Shown piece after piece: positions 34,916-45,458 of a stretch of DNA of 64,000 nt. The notes under the pieces were generated by a model. It searched no databases and was not told where the DNA came from. It was given only the letters and a program-made list of their open reading frames with translations. The stretch comes from Mytilus galloprovincialis (lineage: Eukaryota > Mollusca > Bivalvia > Mytilida > Mytilidae). The position numbers were made by a program, and so were the translations under genes. Position 1 is the first letter of the stretch; each line of letters begins with the position of its first letter. Location: assembly GCF_965363235.1 (NCBI RefSeq), contig NC_134844.1, positions 53,006,872-53,070,871 of the forward strand, given 5' to 3'.

Positions 34916-35703
34916 AGGCACTGGCTACTGTTACATAGAAATATAACAATAATAAAATAATTATTGTTACTTTGGAGACTAATTACCGGAATGCAGGGTT
35001 GGGTAAGGAACTGATTAATTACGAATGTAACAATAATATTTGTGTCTACAGTTACATTGCGATATTGTTACATTAATGCACTGCATTATACGATGGGACT
35101 AGTAGTACATGTAGTATGTATTAAAATAAAACTTGAAAACTTTTAACATAAGTTTGATTATAACAATATTGCATGCATACATTTTTTTTAAATGTTTATA
35201 TACAATGACAGCATGTTAATTTTAGTCTGATGCATTTTTGGTGAAACCACAAACCAGTGATGCGGCGATTTGCAAATACAATTCCATTCTGCACTATCCC
35301 TTTTTGAAGTTTCGATGTCTACCATGTTTTAGGTGAAAACTATTTTCTTACTCTTGCGATGTTTATATTTTCGTCCAATATTTTTGTTGGAAGCTTGTGA
35401 GGTTGTTTCACGTTGTCTTTCAATATGATTTCATTGCCGTCTATTACTGACTTTATGTTCACCTCTGATTAAGGATAGGTGTGCAGTTACAAAATTTATG
35501 TAAATACATAAGTGAACGCTTTTCTCAGCCCAAGTTCTTAACGAACCATTGAACTATATTTTTCGCCTTTTGCACTACTAAACTGTATTTGTATCTTTAA
35601 GAATATTAAAACTAATACTTTAAACTATTCAAACACCATTTCGTGAATAAATCAATATAATATTAATATTGTTGTTATTATTATCTAGTATGTATCGAAG
35701 GAC

Positions 35704-35763
35704 CACAGGCACTCGTCTCAGAATTTAGGTATATAGGATTTTTTTCTGAGACGAATGCCTGTG
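35704..35763. mobile_element. Miniature hairpin element CACAGGCACT, 60 bp, perfect 8-bp duplication
   Basis: Left arm CACAGGCACTCGTCTCAGAA, right arm TTCTGAGACGAATGCCTGTG: 20-bp arms with one mismatch and a 20-base A+T loop. CGAAGGAC lies directly outside on both sides (35696-35703 and 35764-35771). The structure is fully readable: a complete transposed unit of only 60 bp. Confidence 0.9.
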
Positions 35764-35771
35764 CGAAGGAC

Positions 35772-36650
35772 AAATTAACAAAACTGTTATCGTATTACCG
35801 TGTCTAAACCTGAAAATACCAAGAACTTTACGACAATTTGTTAAAAGTAGTCATACGAAAACTAAATCTTGAATGAAATACAGTGTGCAATAATTTTCCC
35901 GGATGATATAAAAATATTTTAAGTGCACCAAACATAGTCTGGAATAAAACCTCGAAAGAAAGTTCAACAATAAATATGTCAGTCCTTTGTTGGTATTTGT
36001 ACCAGAGCCATTTAGGAAAACATTGATTAAGTTTCACCATCATGAAAAAAAAAAGAAGTTCAACAGCGAACTGAATGGTTATGTCCTTGTTTGTGTGTTT
36101 CACATGACTTGTGATATATCGCTACTGCGTATTTTAATGTAATTTTTCAAAAAAGATTATTAAATGAACGAAGTCGGCTGAACTGTCTGGATGTAAACAC
36201 CAGTGTATAATGTGTTGTCTTTCTAATTTACGTTCGCCTGCACCAAGTCAGGAATATGACAGTTGTTATCCATTCGTTTGATGTGTTTGAGCTATTGGTT
36301 TTGCCATATGTTTAAGGACTTTCTTTATTGAATTTTCCTCAAAGTTCAGTATTTTTGTGTTTTACTTTTTTTGCACGATTGTGGTCATTTGTTCAAGTAC
36401 CTAAACAAACGATTACATAATTATATTCGTATTCGCAATTACCACATATCTTCTTGGTTCATGTCCAGAAATTGTCGCCATTATCAACTCGCTAATTTCA
36501 CGGGTAGTAAATTCATCGAATGTCGACTACGTTTTCCCTTCTTTTGTCTCAAGAGGTTGTTATTTCTATCTTCAATATCGATTTTCACATTGTTATTAAT
36601 ATTTCAGTTGGGTTTTGTTAAATATTAATCTATTTGGTTTTATTTCAGAA
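35772..36650. other. Intergenic, no gene recognised
   Basis: A+T-rich sequence with no recognisable coding block, repeat or element end. Confidence 0.5.
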
Positions 36651-36651
36651 T

Positions 36652-36775
36652 TCATAATATTCATATAAAAGTTCTACGATTTTTCAAATATTCATTAATA
36701 TAAACTATAATTTATAATATTCATATAAAAGTTCTACGATTTTTCAAATATTCATTAATATAAACTATTATAATT
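36652..36775. repeat. Tandem duplication, 60-61 bp unit
   Basis: CATAATATTCATATAAAAGT to ATTAATATAAACTAT occurs at 36652-36708 and again at 36712-36769, nearly identical. Confidence 0.85.
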
Positions 36776-36903
36776 AATATAATAATATTTGCACAATAAC
36801 AGAAGTTTTTTTCTACAGGTAAAGTTTCGCACAAACGTATTGCATTTGGTAGCACATACAAGACAAGACAATGTTTTATTTGAGTCTCACCTCTTATAAA
36901 ACA

Positions 36904-37185
36904 TTTTATTGTATAGCAATATAATATTTCCCACAGAATGTAACCAAAATTTAGCGTGCAATAAATTCCAATATTGCACTAGTGCAATAAATCTTAGAAA
37001 TTCAACGACAAAATCTTTGTTTAAACCAATTTTTACTTTCAAATATTATATTGCTATACAATAAAAGGGTTATTGCATGAATATTGGGGAATATTGTCCC
37101 TCATATAAAATATATTGCACTCGCAAGCTCGTGCAATATAAAATTCTACTCGGGACAATATTCCCCAATATTCATGCAATAACCC
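36904..37185. repeat. Two consecutive perfect inverted repeats
   Basis: A perfect 26-bp inverted pair (36904-36929, 37041-37066) is followed after no gap by a perfect 34-bp inverted pair (37067-37100, 37152-37185) that starts GGGTTATTGCATGAATATTG. Inside the second is a smaller hairpin TTGCACTCGC/GCTCGTGCAA. The word ATATTGCAC recurs. Probably one foldback element. Confidence 0.85.
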
Positions 37186-37333
37186 TATAATATTACAATT
37201 TCACATATAAAACAAGAGCCACTCTAAAAAGAGTTATGAGAGACTATAAAAAAAATAAAAATAGTATATTATACATTTACATTATATATACACACACATA
37301 AAATATAAAACATAAAACACATTAAAAGTATAC

Positions 37334-37575
37334 AAATTTTAAGAATATAATAAACCTTTTCTTTTCAGTAAAATATCATAGCAGATATTGGCAGTATAAA
37401 AGTAAACATTTTCATCACTAAATAATAATACAAATTTATCGTCATCTGACATACTTTTAAAATCATGACAAAAAGAATTAGCATGACTAAACAATACAGC
37501 ACGAAAATCTGCATATAGTGGACATTTCAAAATTACATGTTTTTCATCTTCATTTTCTTGCGCAAACGTAAAGCG
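37334..37575 (-). mobile_element. LINE 3' coding fragment
   Basis: On the minus strand the frame reads ENEDEKHVILKCPLYADFR, then SDDDKFVLLFSDENVYFYT and ICYDILLKRKGLLYS before a stop at 37339. The pattern of a CPLY motif, a DKF motif and a terminal hydrophobic-basic tail is the C-terminal region after the reverse transcriptase of many non-LTR retrotransposons. Only the last 80 or so codons remain: upstream it is cut off at the foldback element from 37590. Family assignment within LINEs is not possible here. Confidence 0.7.
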
Positions 37576-37589
37576 GTCGATTAAACCTT

Positions 37590-37978
37590 ACTTATAGATT
37601 ATCATTGGTCATCGCAACGAGATTGATTTTCTCGCTTGATCATGAGTCGGTAAAAGTCGGTGAAAGTGAGAAAAGCAATAGAGTTGAGATGACCAATGAT
37701 ATTATCGCTATTTTGTGCATTTTTCCATTGATCTTTTTTGTGATAATTTTCATATCGTGCTACTCGCTTGAGATGGAAAACTATCGCTAAAAACTAAGGA
37801 GGCACGTGGCGTTGCTAACGAAACTGACATGAAATTGACAACGTCGTCATAGGTAAAAAAGCGATAAACAGATTATCATTGGTCATCTCAACTCGATTGC
37901 TTTTCTCGCTTTCAACGTCCCGGCTTAAGCGAGAAAAATCAATCTCGTTGAGATGATCAACAATAATCTATAAATATC
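37590..37978. mobile_element. Foldback element, family TATAGATTATCATTGG
   Basis: The left end TATAGATTATCATTGGTCAT is inverted relative to the right end (AGATGATCAACAATAATCTA, ending near 37977). Inside, a second inverted pair (about 37665-37705 and 37868-37910) carries the same AATCTCGTTGAGATGACC-like words. A reverse-oriented relative, split by an insertion, is at 54247-55205. Confidence 0.75.
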
Positions 37979-38244
37979 GGTTTAAAGCTATTTAACCTAT
38001 GCCAACGTTGTTAAGCATGTTGAGCATGAACAACGGTACGTGCGCCCTTAGTCATGTTAGTTTCTAACGATAATTTTTCATATCATTCTACTGTGCTGAG
38101 AAAGGAAATTATCAGTCAGTAAAAGATCAAAGGAAAGTTTCGTAAAATAGCTATAATGGAATGTATATCATAATGGTATTGAAAACATAATTAAATACAT
38201 TTCTAAATACTATAATATAATTTAGTATTCTGTCCAATGTTACT

Positions 38245-38434
38245 GGATCATCGATCTCGCTTTTCTGTTTCACATTTCGCCACTCCGTATCCTTTACATC
38301 GAATTATTTATACATTCTGTATTACTTTTTGTTTAGACATTTCGTCAATCATCTGTATGCGTTGTTGTCGCCACTCCGTTCCCTTACATCAAATTATTTA
38401 TACATTCTGTATTATTTTTTGTTGAGACATTTCG
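38245..38434. repeat. Tandem duplications at the 3' end of the GPCR gene
   Basis: GACATTTCGTCAATCATCTG and relatives begin at 38336, 38426, 38461 and 38493. The first copy is identical over 35 bases to the copy inside the gene (38336-38370 against 38493-38527). A larger unit of about 90 bp (CCACTCCGT...ATACATTCTGTATTA) also repeats at 38280 and 38370. Confidence 0.85.
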
Positions 38435-39766
38435 TCATGCAATCATCTGTTTTTTGTTGAGACATTTCGTCAATCGTCTGTTTTTTTGTTGTGACATTTC
38501 GTCAATCATCTGTATGCGTTGTTGTCGAACTATCTCGCCAATCTGTATTAAATTTCTCATATTTCGAATTTTAATATCACTCATCCGTGTGACACTTTGT
38601 AGAGCCATATTATTAGTCAGTATCCTGTTATGTCGCGCTATATGTATACCATTTGCTTCTGGTTGCCGATTCGCGACGAGTTCTGTGTCTGCGTTAATAT
38701 TTGTCTTAGAACAACACAATAGTTTTAATGCTTCTTTTCCGATAAGTTTCCCACTAAGAATATACAGAACGAAATTAAAGGTATTATTTGAATACATGAG
38801 AATATTTGTGATAGGCCACATTAAACCGAGTACAGCAAGGTCACGTGTGTCACCTTCCTCGTACCATTGGTTATATCCGATTACATACACACTGATAGGT
38901 ATTGATGACACTAGGAATACAGCGTTAAGCCCTACAAGCATTGTTGTCATGGACGATATTTTCGACTTTGATCCTGGTTTTCGTTGTCGATAGTCGTTTG
39001 TCGATTGTTGTGTTGCTCCAACCTTTTGCCTTGACTTGATGACTGTATATATGATAATTGTATTGCCAACAATGAGTAAAACAGAAGGTATAACGCAAAA
39101 TGAGACCAAATCCAACCAAGATCCAATGTTGTTGAAAAATAATTTATATTTTTTTGACAAATAAACACAATGCTGAATTGCCATTGTGCCGTTGTCGTAT
39201 TCAATTATATCACCTACACCGAACAATATGGGAAGTTTTGAACAAGACAAAACAACTGCTATAATAATAATTGTCGCAAGTGCTTTTTGTTTGGTGCATG
39301 AAAACTTCATTTTGTTAGGAAAACAAACCAATCCAGCACGTACTATAGTAACTGCTACTAACATCCAAGCAGAAAAGGAAAGAGCAAAATATAAAAGCCA
39401 CGTATGGAAACGGCAAAGTATATCTGATGATAGCCGTATATCTTTGTCAAATGTATATAATATCCAGTTTCTGAGAAGACCAGTATTTAGTGCCACTGTG
39501 TCTGAAATAGCCATCGCCGTTAGAAATACCGAAATAGTATACTGTCGAATAGATTTTCCATTTAAAACAATCACACACAAGATGTTTCCAAAATTTCCGA
39601 AAATTATCATGATCGGTGCTACGATTTTCCACAAATAAATTCCAGCAATATGTTCATCGTAAGTTGTGTAGTCTTCATACAACGAATCACTTTTACAGCC
39701 AACAGATCCATTTGCCTCGTTTTGATTGTCAGAGCATGTTGTATTTACCATAGATATAGTATCCAT
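38435..39766 (-). CDS. Rhodopsin-class G protein-coupled receptor, peptide-receptor-like, single exon
   Basis: An uninterrupted frame of 443 residues. An N-terminal tail with sequons NTT and NGS precedes seven hydrophobic segments at roughly 46-69, 78-98, 117-141, 162-184, 216-243, 273-298 and 308-337. Hallmarks: GN at 60-61 (TM1), D89 in LTAMAISDTV (TM2), C118 and C200 for the extracellular disulfide, P290 in FLVSSIPISVY (TM6). In place of E/DRY there is V142-R143-A144, and in place of NPxxY there is N331-F-V-L-Y335. The INFxLY-type TM7 is something I recall from the large lophotrochozoan expansions of FMRFamide/TRH-receptor-like orphans, so a neuropeptide or similar ligand is likely but unproven. 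The tail after residue 350 is long and basic, and its last 20 or so codons come from a duplicated word read in two frames. The predicted start is the first ATG after an in-frame stop. Confidence 0.92.
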   Translation of the reverse strand: MDTISMVNTTCSDNQNEANGSVGCKSDSLYEDYTTYDEHIAGIYLWKIVAPIMIIFGNFGNILCVIVLNGKSIRQYTISVFLTAMAISDTVALNTGLLRNWILYTFDKDIRLSSDILCRFHTWLLYFALSFSAWMLVAVTIVRAGLVCFPNKMKFSCTKQKALATIIIIAVVLSCSKLPILFGVGDIIEYDNGTMAIQHCVYLSKKYKLFFNNIGSWLDLVSFCVIPSVLLIVGNTIIIYTVIKSRQKVGATQQSTNDYRQRKPGSKSKISSMTTMLVGLNAVFLVSSIPISVYVIGYNQWYEEGDTRDLAVLGLMWPITNILMYSNNTFNFVLYILSGKLIGKEALKLLCCSKTNINADTELVANRQPEANGIHIARHNRILTNNMALQSVTRMSDIKIRNMRNLIQIGEIVRQQRIQMIDEMSQQKNRRLTKCLNKKQMIA

Positions 39767-39844
39767 CTATCCTACAACCTGTGTCAATTTGCCTTTGAGG
39801 TTTTAGATATAACTTGAAATACGGTTATATAACTTGAGGAGTCA

Positions 39845-40012
39845 ACATTTTTCATACAAGATTTTGACCGACCGTGCAAGGTCTGTATAGCCAGTCAAGG
39901 TCGTTGAAAACTTCCATTTGTTGTATACAAGATTTACCGACCATGCAAGTGCTGAACAGCCAGTCAAGGTCGTTAAACACTTCCAGTAGTAAATACAAGA
40001 TTTACAAGAGCG
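39845..40012. repeat. 70-bp tandem duplication upstream of the GPCR gene
   Basis: The phrase ACAAGATTTT/ACAAGATTTACCGACC, a GTGCAAG/ATGCAAG core and CAGTCAAGGTCGTT recurs at about 39856, 39926 and (partial) 39996. It starts about 80 bases upstream of the GPCR ATG, so it may fall in the 5' untranslated region or promoter. Confidence 0.8.
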
Positions 40013-40063
40013 AAACATCAAACTGGAAATCCACCGTCTAAACTCACACATAAATAGAAACAC

Positions 40064-40648
40064 TTTTAAGTTATCAAATCATATTTATGTATCTTTAAGA
40101 TATTTTTTTTCATATTACCGAAAACTGTTAATAATAAATATAGTAACTGTTAATTAACCCTTTTAAAGATTGATTCTTTGGTTATTTACCATTGTTTATA
40201 ACAGTTGTGTGACAACACACAACAAAACTGTGTTCATTAACTATATATTTCATTTAAGGTATGATGATATTACGTAATTATTGGTTTTTGATTGTTTAAA
40301 AATCGTGGTTAAATCGTTTACAATGCAAAAATGACAATCTGTATATAACAGTTTGTTTTCCAATCAGAACGCGATATCTAGATCTATAATAATGAAAATG
40401 TTCGTAATAAATTAAAAGTCAATTTAATTCATTTCTATATGATATTGCATGATCTTTATGGTATATCATGCCTTAAACCGACAAGGCAGAAATATCCGTC
40501 ACTCTTTAACAATTTGTCAGTTTTGAATACATCGTCGAATATTTGAATATGTAAGAATATTTGTAATGGGCCTCATTGAACTGAGAATACATTAATGTTT
40601 GTGTTTATTGGCCAGATAATGCTCGCCTCCTGGCGTGGACTTTTATCG
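40064..40648. other. Intergenic, no gene recognised
   Basis: A+T-rich region upstream of the GPCR gene. No coding block or repeat that I can name. Confidence 0.5.
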
Positions 40649-40656
40649 TTTTTGAA

Positions 40657-41471
40657 CACAGGCACTAGTCTCAGAAAAAAAAAAATAATCCTATATACCT
40701 TAATATAACACAAGGTACTTAACTAAATTTTTTGAAAAATGTCACCCAGTCCCGAATTTCCGTTATTTTTCGATTTCTCGGTTTTCAAACCTACTTAAAC
40801 TTATTATGCCTTAAATCTAAATTGATATATCTACACAATGGTATATGACACAACTACCATTGTTGTCGGGATCATTAGTAGCAGGCCTCAGATGTCGGTC
40901 AACGTGATTTGTTTTTGCATACCGCTCCAGACTTGGCAACACAGAGTCCGCAGGTAATGATATACCGGTTTCTTATTGGTCAATCGTCTGTCTAAAATTA
41001 AATTTGGGAAATTTTGGTCAATTTATAACTCCTGACACATTTGACAGACCTCAAATAACACTTATTTGGGTTTGTATTTCATAATCTTTAAAGAATTTAC
41101 AATAAAAATAATAATTGATATTCAGAGGGAAGCTGACAGTTTTTTTTTTATTAATAATGTTTTATAATAAATCAATCACTGCGGACTCGGTGTTGCCAAG
41201 TCTGGAGCGGTATGCAAAAAAAAAAATCATATTGACCGACTTCCGAGGCCTGCTGCTAGTGATCCCGACAACAATGGTAGTCGTGTCATATACCATTGTG
41301 TAGATAAATCAATTTAGATTTACGGCATAATAAGTTTAAGTAGGTTTGAAAACCGAGAAATCGAAAAATAACGGAAATTCGGGACTGGGTGAAATTATTC
41401 AAAAAATTTAGTTAAGTACCTTGTGTTATATTAAGGTATAGGGAAAAAAAATTCTGAGACAAGTGCCTGTG
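40657..41471. mobile_element. Long hairpin element CACAGGCACT, 815 bp, perfect 8-bp duplication
   Basis: Outer ends CACAGGCACTAGTCTCAGAA and TTCTGAGACAAGTGCCTGTG. The arms (about 40657-40951 and 41181-41471) pair almost throughout, around a loop of about 230 bases. TTTTTGAA flanks both ends exactly (40649-40656, 41472-41479). Same family as the 60-bp and 47-bp elements. No transposase frame; non-autonomous. An 8-bp duplication fits hAT-type transposition. Confidence 0.9.
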
Positions 41472-41499
41472 TTTTTGAAGACCCATTCGACGCCTTTAA

Positions 41500-41580
41500 T
41501 ATATGTTTCTGTTCGTTGGTTGTTTGATATAAAATTTTCTTTGACACATTCCCCATTTCCCTTCTCAATTTTATTATTAT
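41500..41580. repeat. Small dispersed repeat end
   Basis: TTTGACACATTCCCCATTTC and a following TCTCAATTTTATTATT stretch, a phrase I recall from mussel dispersed repeats; related to the segment near 18190-18240. Confidence 0.5.
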
Positions 41581-42254
41581 AAATGCGTCTTAAATATTGT
41601 TTCTACACTAAAAACGCAGAAAATGAGTACTTTCCAAAATAACAAAGTACCGTCGTGTTTTAAACAGAAAGTATTTCAGTACTATTATTAGTAAGTTAAC
41701 TAACATGTTGAAGCTTAAGACCAATATAATATTTGTTGATAAGGTTATCAGTAAATTTTTGACATTGTAAAATAAAATGAAATGCATCCTCTATTACATT
41801 TAGATCACTCATAATACGCATTCTACTATTTGTATTAATTCCATAAAGAAACCTACCTGTTTAAATACAGATTGTTTCAGGACTGGCAAATTTAGCAACC
41901 CATGTACAAGAAAGTAGACAAATACATTTTCGTAAATACAATTGGTATTCTAAATTTTACATAACAACCCGATAGATTCTAAACTTTGGTGATACTTCAA
42001 GCGTAAAATGTAACTCTGACTTGCGTGGCTTAGTCATTTACATGCAACCGTTGTTTGGATAATTGTAAAAATGAATAACTTATTATACTTTCGAAGGAAA
42101 ATAAACGAAAGGAAACACACAATTCCATCGAAAGGAAATGAACACACTACTATCGAAGGAAAATACACATGCTATTGAAGGAAGGATCATAAACATGATG
42201 AACAATGCATGTAATAGAAGTGGAAAAAATGCTGTAGAAGGAAAATCAACAATA
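41581..42254. other. Intergenic, weak GAAGGAAAAT short repeats
   Basis: Between 42090 and 42250 the word GAAGGAAAAT or GAAAGGAAAT recurs about seven times at 25-40 bp spacing. The rest is unassigned. Confidence 0.5.
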
Positions 42255-42465
42255 CAAGTGAAGCAGGATCTGCTTACATTCCGTAGAACTTGGGATCTCC
42301 AAAGTGTTTGGTAGAGTTCGTATTGCTCAGTCTTTGGTTTCTATGTAATGTTTTGTATTCTGTGTACTGTTGTTTGTCTGTTTGTCTCGTTGTTGTTTCA
42401 GCCATGGCATTGTCGGTTTATTTTCGACGTATGAATTTGAATATCCCTTTGGTATCTTTCTTATG
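42255..42465 (+). repeat. Dispersed repeat, GCAGGATCTGCTTAC family, copy 2
   Basis: Starts GAAGCAGGATCTGCTTAC and ends CCCTTTGGTATCTTTC, matching 7668-7890. Confidence 0.75.
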
Positions 42466-42588
42466 CTGCGCCAGAGAATAACTAGTTAATCGACCATTTC
42501 TGAAAACAGGGAGGAAATCTGCATCGTGACTTTCAGAAGTTCAACGGGCACTTTTTTGTATTGAGATCAAATCAATCAATTGGTGTTG

Positions 42589-42797
<209 letters not shown>

Positions 42798-43059
42798 TCA
42801 TTTTATAGGTCTTACTCTGTACACCCTTTCGTTTTAACATTCCAGTTCTGAATATCTGGCCTACTTTACAAATACATAACTGCAGTTTTGGATAAGTATG
42901 CTTGCCAGTTTGTATATTATATAACCAGAACTTATTAACAATAAATACAATATTGGTAGGTCTATGTCGAAGGCACTCTCCGCCTACACGAGGTTTCGGA
43001 TTTAACATTCTCATTCAGATTAAACGAGGCTGTGAACTTTTATATCCCGCACAGCCAAA

Positions 43060-43700
43060 CGGATGCCCAACCTTAGCAAGTTTTTTTACTGCCAGTCGGC
43101 GGAAGACCAAAGTGACCCTATTTTTATTCTCCAGTCCCATATGGGGATAGGACAATCGGCGGAGGACATTTGAACGCATTAATAGGACATTTGAGCGAGA
43201 GAAAAAATCGGACGTGCCAAAGTGGAACCCATTTTAACGCCTGATATTTTTATAACCCATTATAATATATGATAATGATGAATAAAAAAAACTTTAATAG
43301 ACTCAAGACAGTACAATATAAAACATATGATGTCCATCAAAATACAGCACTAAATTTCAAAAAGATTTAATGAAATGATAAAAGTTCGTTCTAGCCTGGA
43401 ATTTATATCCTAGAGAACGTACACGTAATGGGCTCAGGATATATACCCTATGTGCAATTTTATAATAGTATATAAAAAATGGAACGACTCTGGACCATGA
43501 TTTGTTCGCTTTGAATTACACTGAACTTCTGCCCAAGGCTTGGTGAGTATTTTCAACCAAGTAAGTTTTCGCTAAAATGGGCTATCGTAAATACAAAAAT
43601 GAACAGGTGAACGGATTACTCCGGCGCTAAAATGGGCTCTAATGTCGGCGCTCAAATGACCCCTAGTAATTCAATTTTTTTCGCTAAAATGTCCTGCGCC
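43060..43700. repeat. Probable decayed foldback element with AAAATGGGCT words
   Basis: Left part has GGCGGAGGACATTTGAACGC and CCCATTTTAACGCC; right part has the inverse type (GGCGCTAAAATGGGC, GGCGCTCAAATGACC, CGCTAAAATGTCC). Ends are not sharp enough to define. Confidence 0.5.
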
Positions 43701-44100
43701 CATGACAATAGATGAAAGAGTAAAAAGAGTATAAGACAATGTGAGAGTAAGAGCAAAATTTGTTTTTAAACAACATTACATACTAGTACTTAATTATATA
43801 TTGTTAGATATGCTGTTTTTTGAAGTCCAACAATAAACTTAATCAAATGAGCATTTAAATATAAGGCAATATTGACAGTTCATAAACAATAACCGTTTAG
43901 GCATTATATGGACATGTTTGCAGGAATGGACACAATTGAGCGTTCTTCAAAAGTACTTGTTTTGACGCCTTTTAGCAACTAGACATGTTTTTGTAGTTCA
44001 GTAACACGACGTTGGAACACGTCTCTGAATGTCACGTACAATGTATGTTTTATATACCTACAGATAAAGAATAAGCTTACAAATAATGCACAGTTTGTAA

Positions 44101-44359
44101 GGGAGTTACCATTTAACTTTAAAGGGGGGAGTGGGTATTTTTTTTGTCCGAGTTAGAATTTTTATTTCGACACTACCAACCAAATTATTTTTCAAAAAAT
44201 TAATACTATAACGTATGGGGAAAATCTGTATCCAGAATATTGTTTTTTGTCACATACTTGACCAAAATATGTTTTTTATGAATCAGATTTGGGATCAGAC
44301 TATTGTTTTGGTAAAATACATACCCCTACCCCTGTGAAGTTAAATAAATGGTCGTTCCC
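44101..44359. mobile_element. PIF/Harbinger-like MITE, 259 bp, TAA duplication
   Basis: Ends GGGAGTTACCATTTAACTTT and AAATGGTCGTTCCC, with TAA on both sides (44098-44100, 44360-44362). Same ends as the 18459 and 57196 elements but a different interior (ATATGTTTTTTATG-type words). Confidence 0.8.
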
Positions 44360-44542
44360 TAAAGCAATAATATTGTGGAGATTAAGTAAGTAGCGATGAT
44401 CTACTCTCCGATGTCACAGAAAACGAAGCTTAGAAATACATAAGAATATTTGACATATTTTCTAAATGCCTAATATCTACTTGTTTATCGTAGGAATAAT
44501 GAATTACCAACACAACATATTTTAGGAACTAATTATAAAAAA

Positions 44543-44960
44543 GAAGATGTGGTATGATTGCCAATGAGACAACTGTCCACAAGAGACTAAAATGACACAG
44601 ACATTAACAACTGTAGATCACCGTACGGCCTTCAACAATGAGCAAAGCCCATACCGCATAGTCAGCTATAAAAGGCACCGATATGACAATGTAAAACAAT
44701 TCAAAAGAGAAACCTAACGGCCTTACTTATATAAAAAAATAAACGAATCACAAATATGTAACACATAAACAAACAACAACCACTGAATTACAGGCTCCTG
44801 ACTTGGGACAGGCACATACATAAATAGTGTGGCGGGGTTAAACATGTTAGCGGGATCCCAACCCTCCCCCTAACCTGGGACAGTGGTGTAACAGTACAAC
44901 ATAAGAACGAACTATAAAAATCAGTTGAAAAAGGTTTAACTCATCAGATGGACAAAAAAT
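44543..44960 (+). repeat. Dispersed mussel-type repeat, long copy
   Basis: Begins AAGATGTGGTATGATTGCCA, and contains GCCTTCAACAATGAGCAAAG, CACTGAATTACAGGCTCCTG and GGGTTAAACATGTTAGCGGG. The fullest copy of the family in this window. I recall this sequence as one of the commonest repeats in Mytilus DNA; its transposition class is not evident. Confidence 0.85.
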
Positions 44961-45118
44961 ACAATTGGACGTGGCCGGGTACTTGTACATCCCGACAAAA
45001 AAAACCAATAGGAACAGATCTGAGAGTACTCGCAGTTATGAACTTTATTAAACAAAGTCAGACGCAGTAACTGCGCTACAGAAGCACTATTTATACATAA
45101 TATATCGTAATCACAGAT

Positions 45119-45176
45119 CACAGGCCCTTGTCTCATTGTAGCTTGATTTGTTTGTGCGAGAAGTAAAGTGCCTGTG
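45119..45176. mobile_element. Possible decayed hairpin element CACAGGCACT, 58 bp
   Basis: Ends CACAGGCCCTTGTCTC and GTAAAGTGCCTGTG are inverted with mismatches. No 8-bp duplication is visible. Likely a degenerate family member. Confidence 0.5.
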
Positions 45177-45379
45177 TTAAAAATGACAAAATGAGTAGAA
45201 ATTATCTAACATATAAAACTATAAAAATTTCAAGTTTTTGAAAGTTTAAACAAAAATGATAGATAAATTACCTATAAATAATTGTAAAACTGTGAATTAC
45301 AATGATGTATATTTTCAAATTAAAGGTATACAAAAGTTCATACTAAGTCTTTAACTATTTTTTGGGTGCACTCGATTCG

Positions 45380-45454
45380 GTTCTTGTACGTCACCACCAC
45401 GTGTTATTAATAGTGTGTTGTGCTATATAGCTTTTCAAGCCTTTTGGAGAAATC
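45380..45454 (+). promoter_or_regulatory. Candidate promoter/5' UTR of the fucosyltransferase gene
   Basis: Upstream of the predicted start codon lie TACGTCACC (CRE-like) and CCACGTGT (E-box-like) at about 45388-45403 and CTATATAG at about 45423. These are short words that could occur by chance; only position supports them. Confidence 0.35.
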
Positions 45455-45458
45455 ATGG
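45455..45458 (+). CDS. Predicted first coding exon: start codon plus one base
   Basis: The sequence AATCATGG|GTAAGT places a strong donor one base after ATG. Joined to exon 2 it reads MDCNCASLF and restores the frame exactly. Exon 2 has no in-frame ATG before the conserved core, so some upstream start exon is required. Confidence 0.62.

Noticed and set aside
39186-39638. 150-codon plus-strand frame opposite the GPCR gene
   Set aside because: A shadow of the receptor gene on the other strand with no conserved content.
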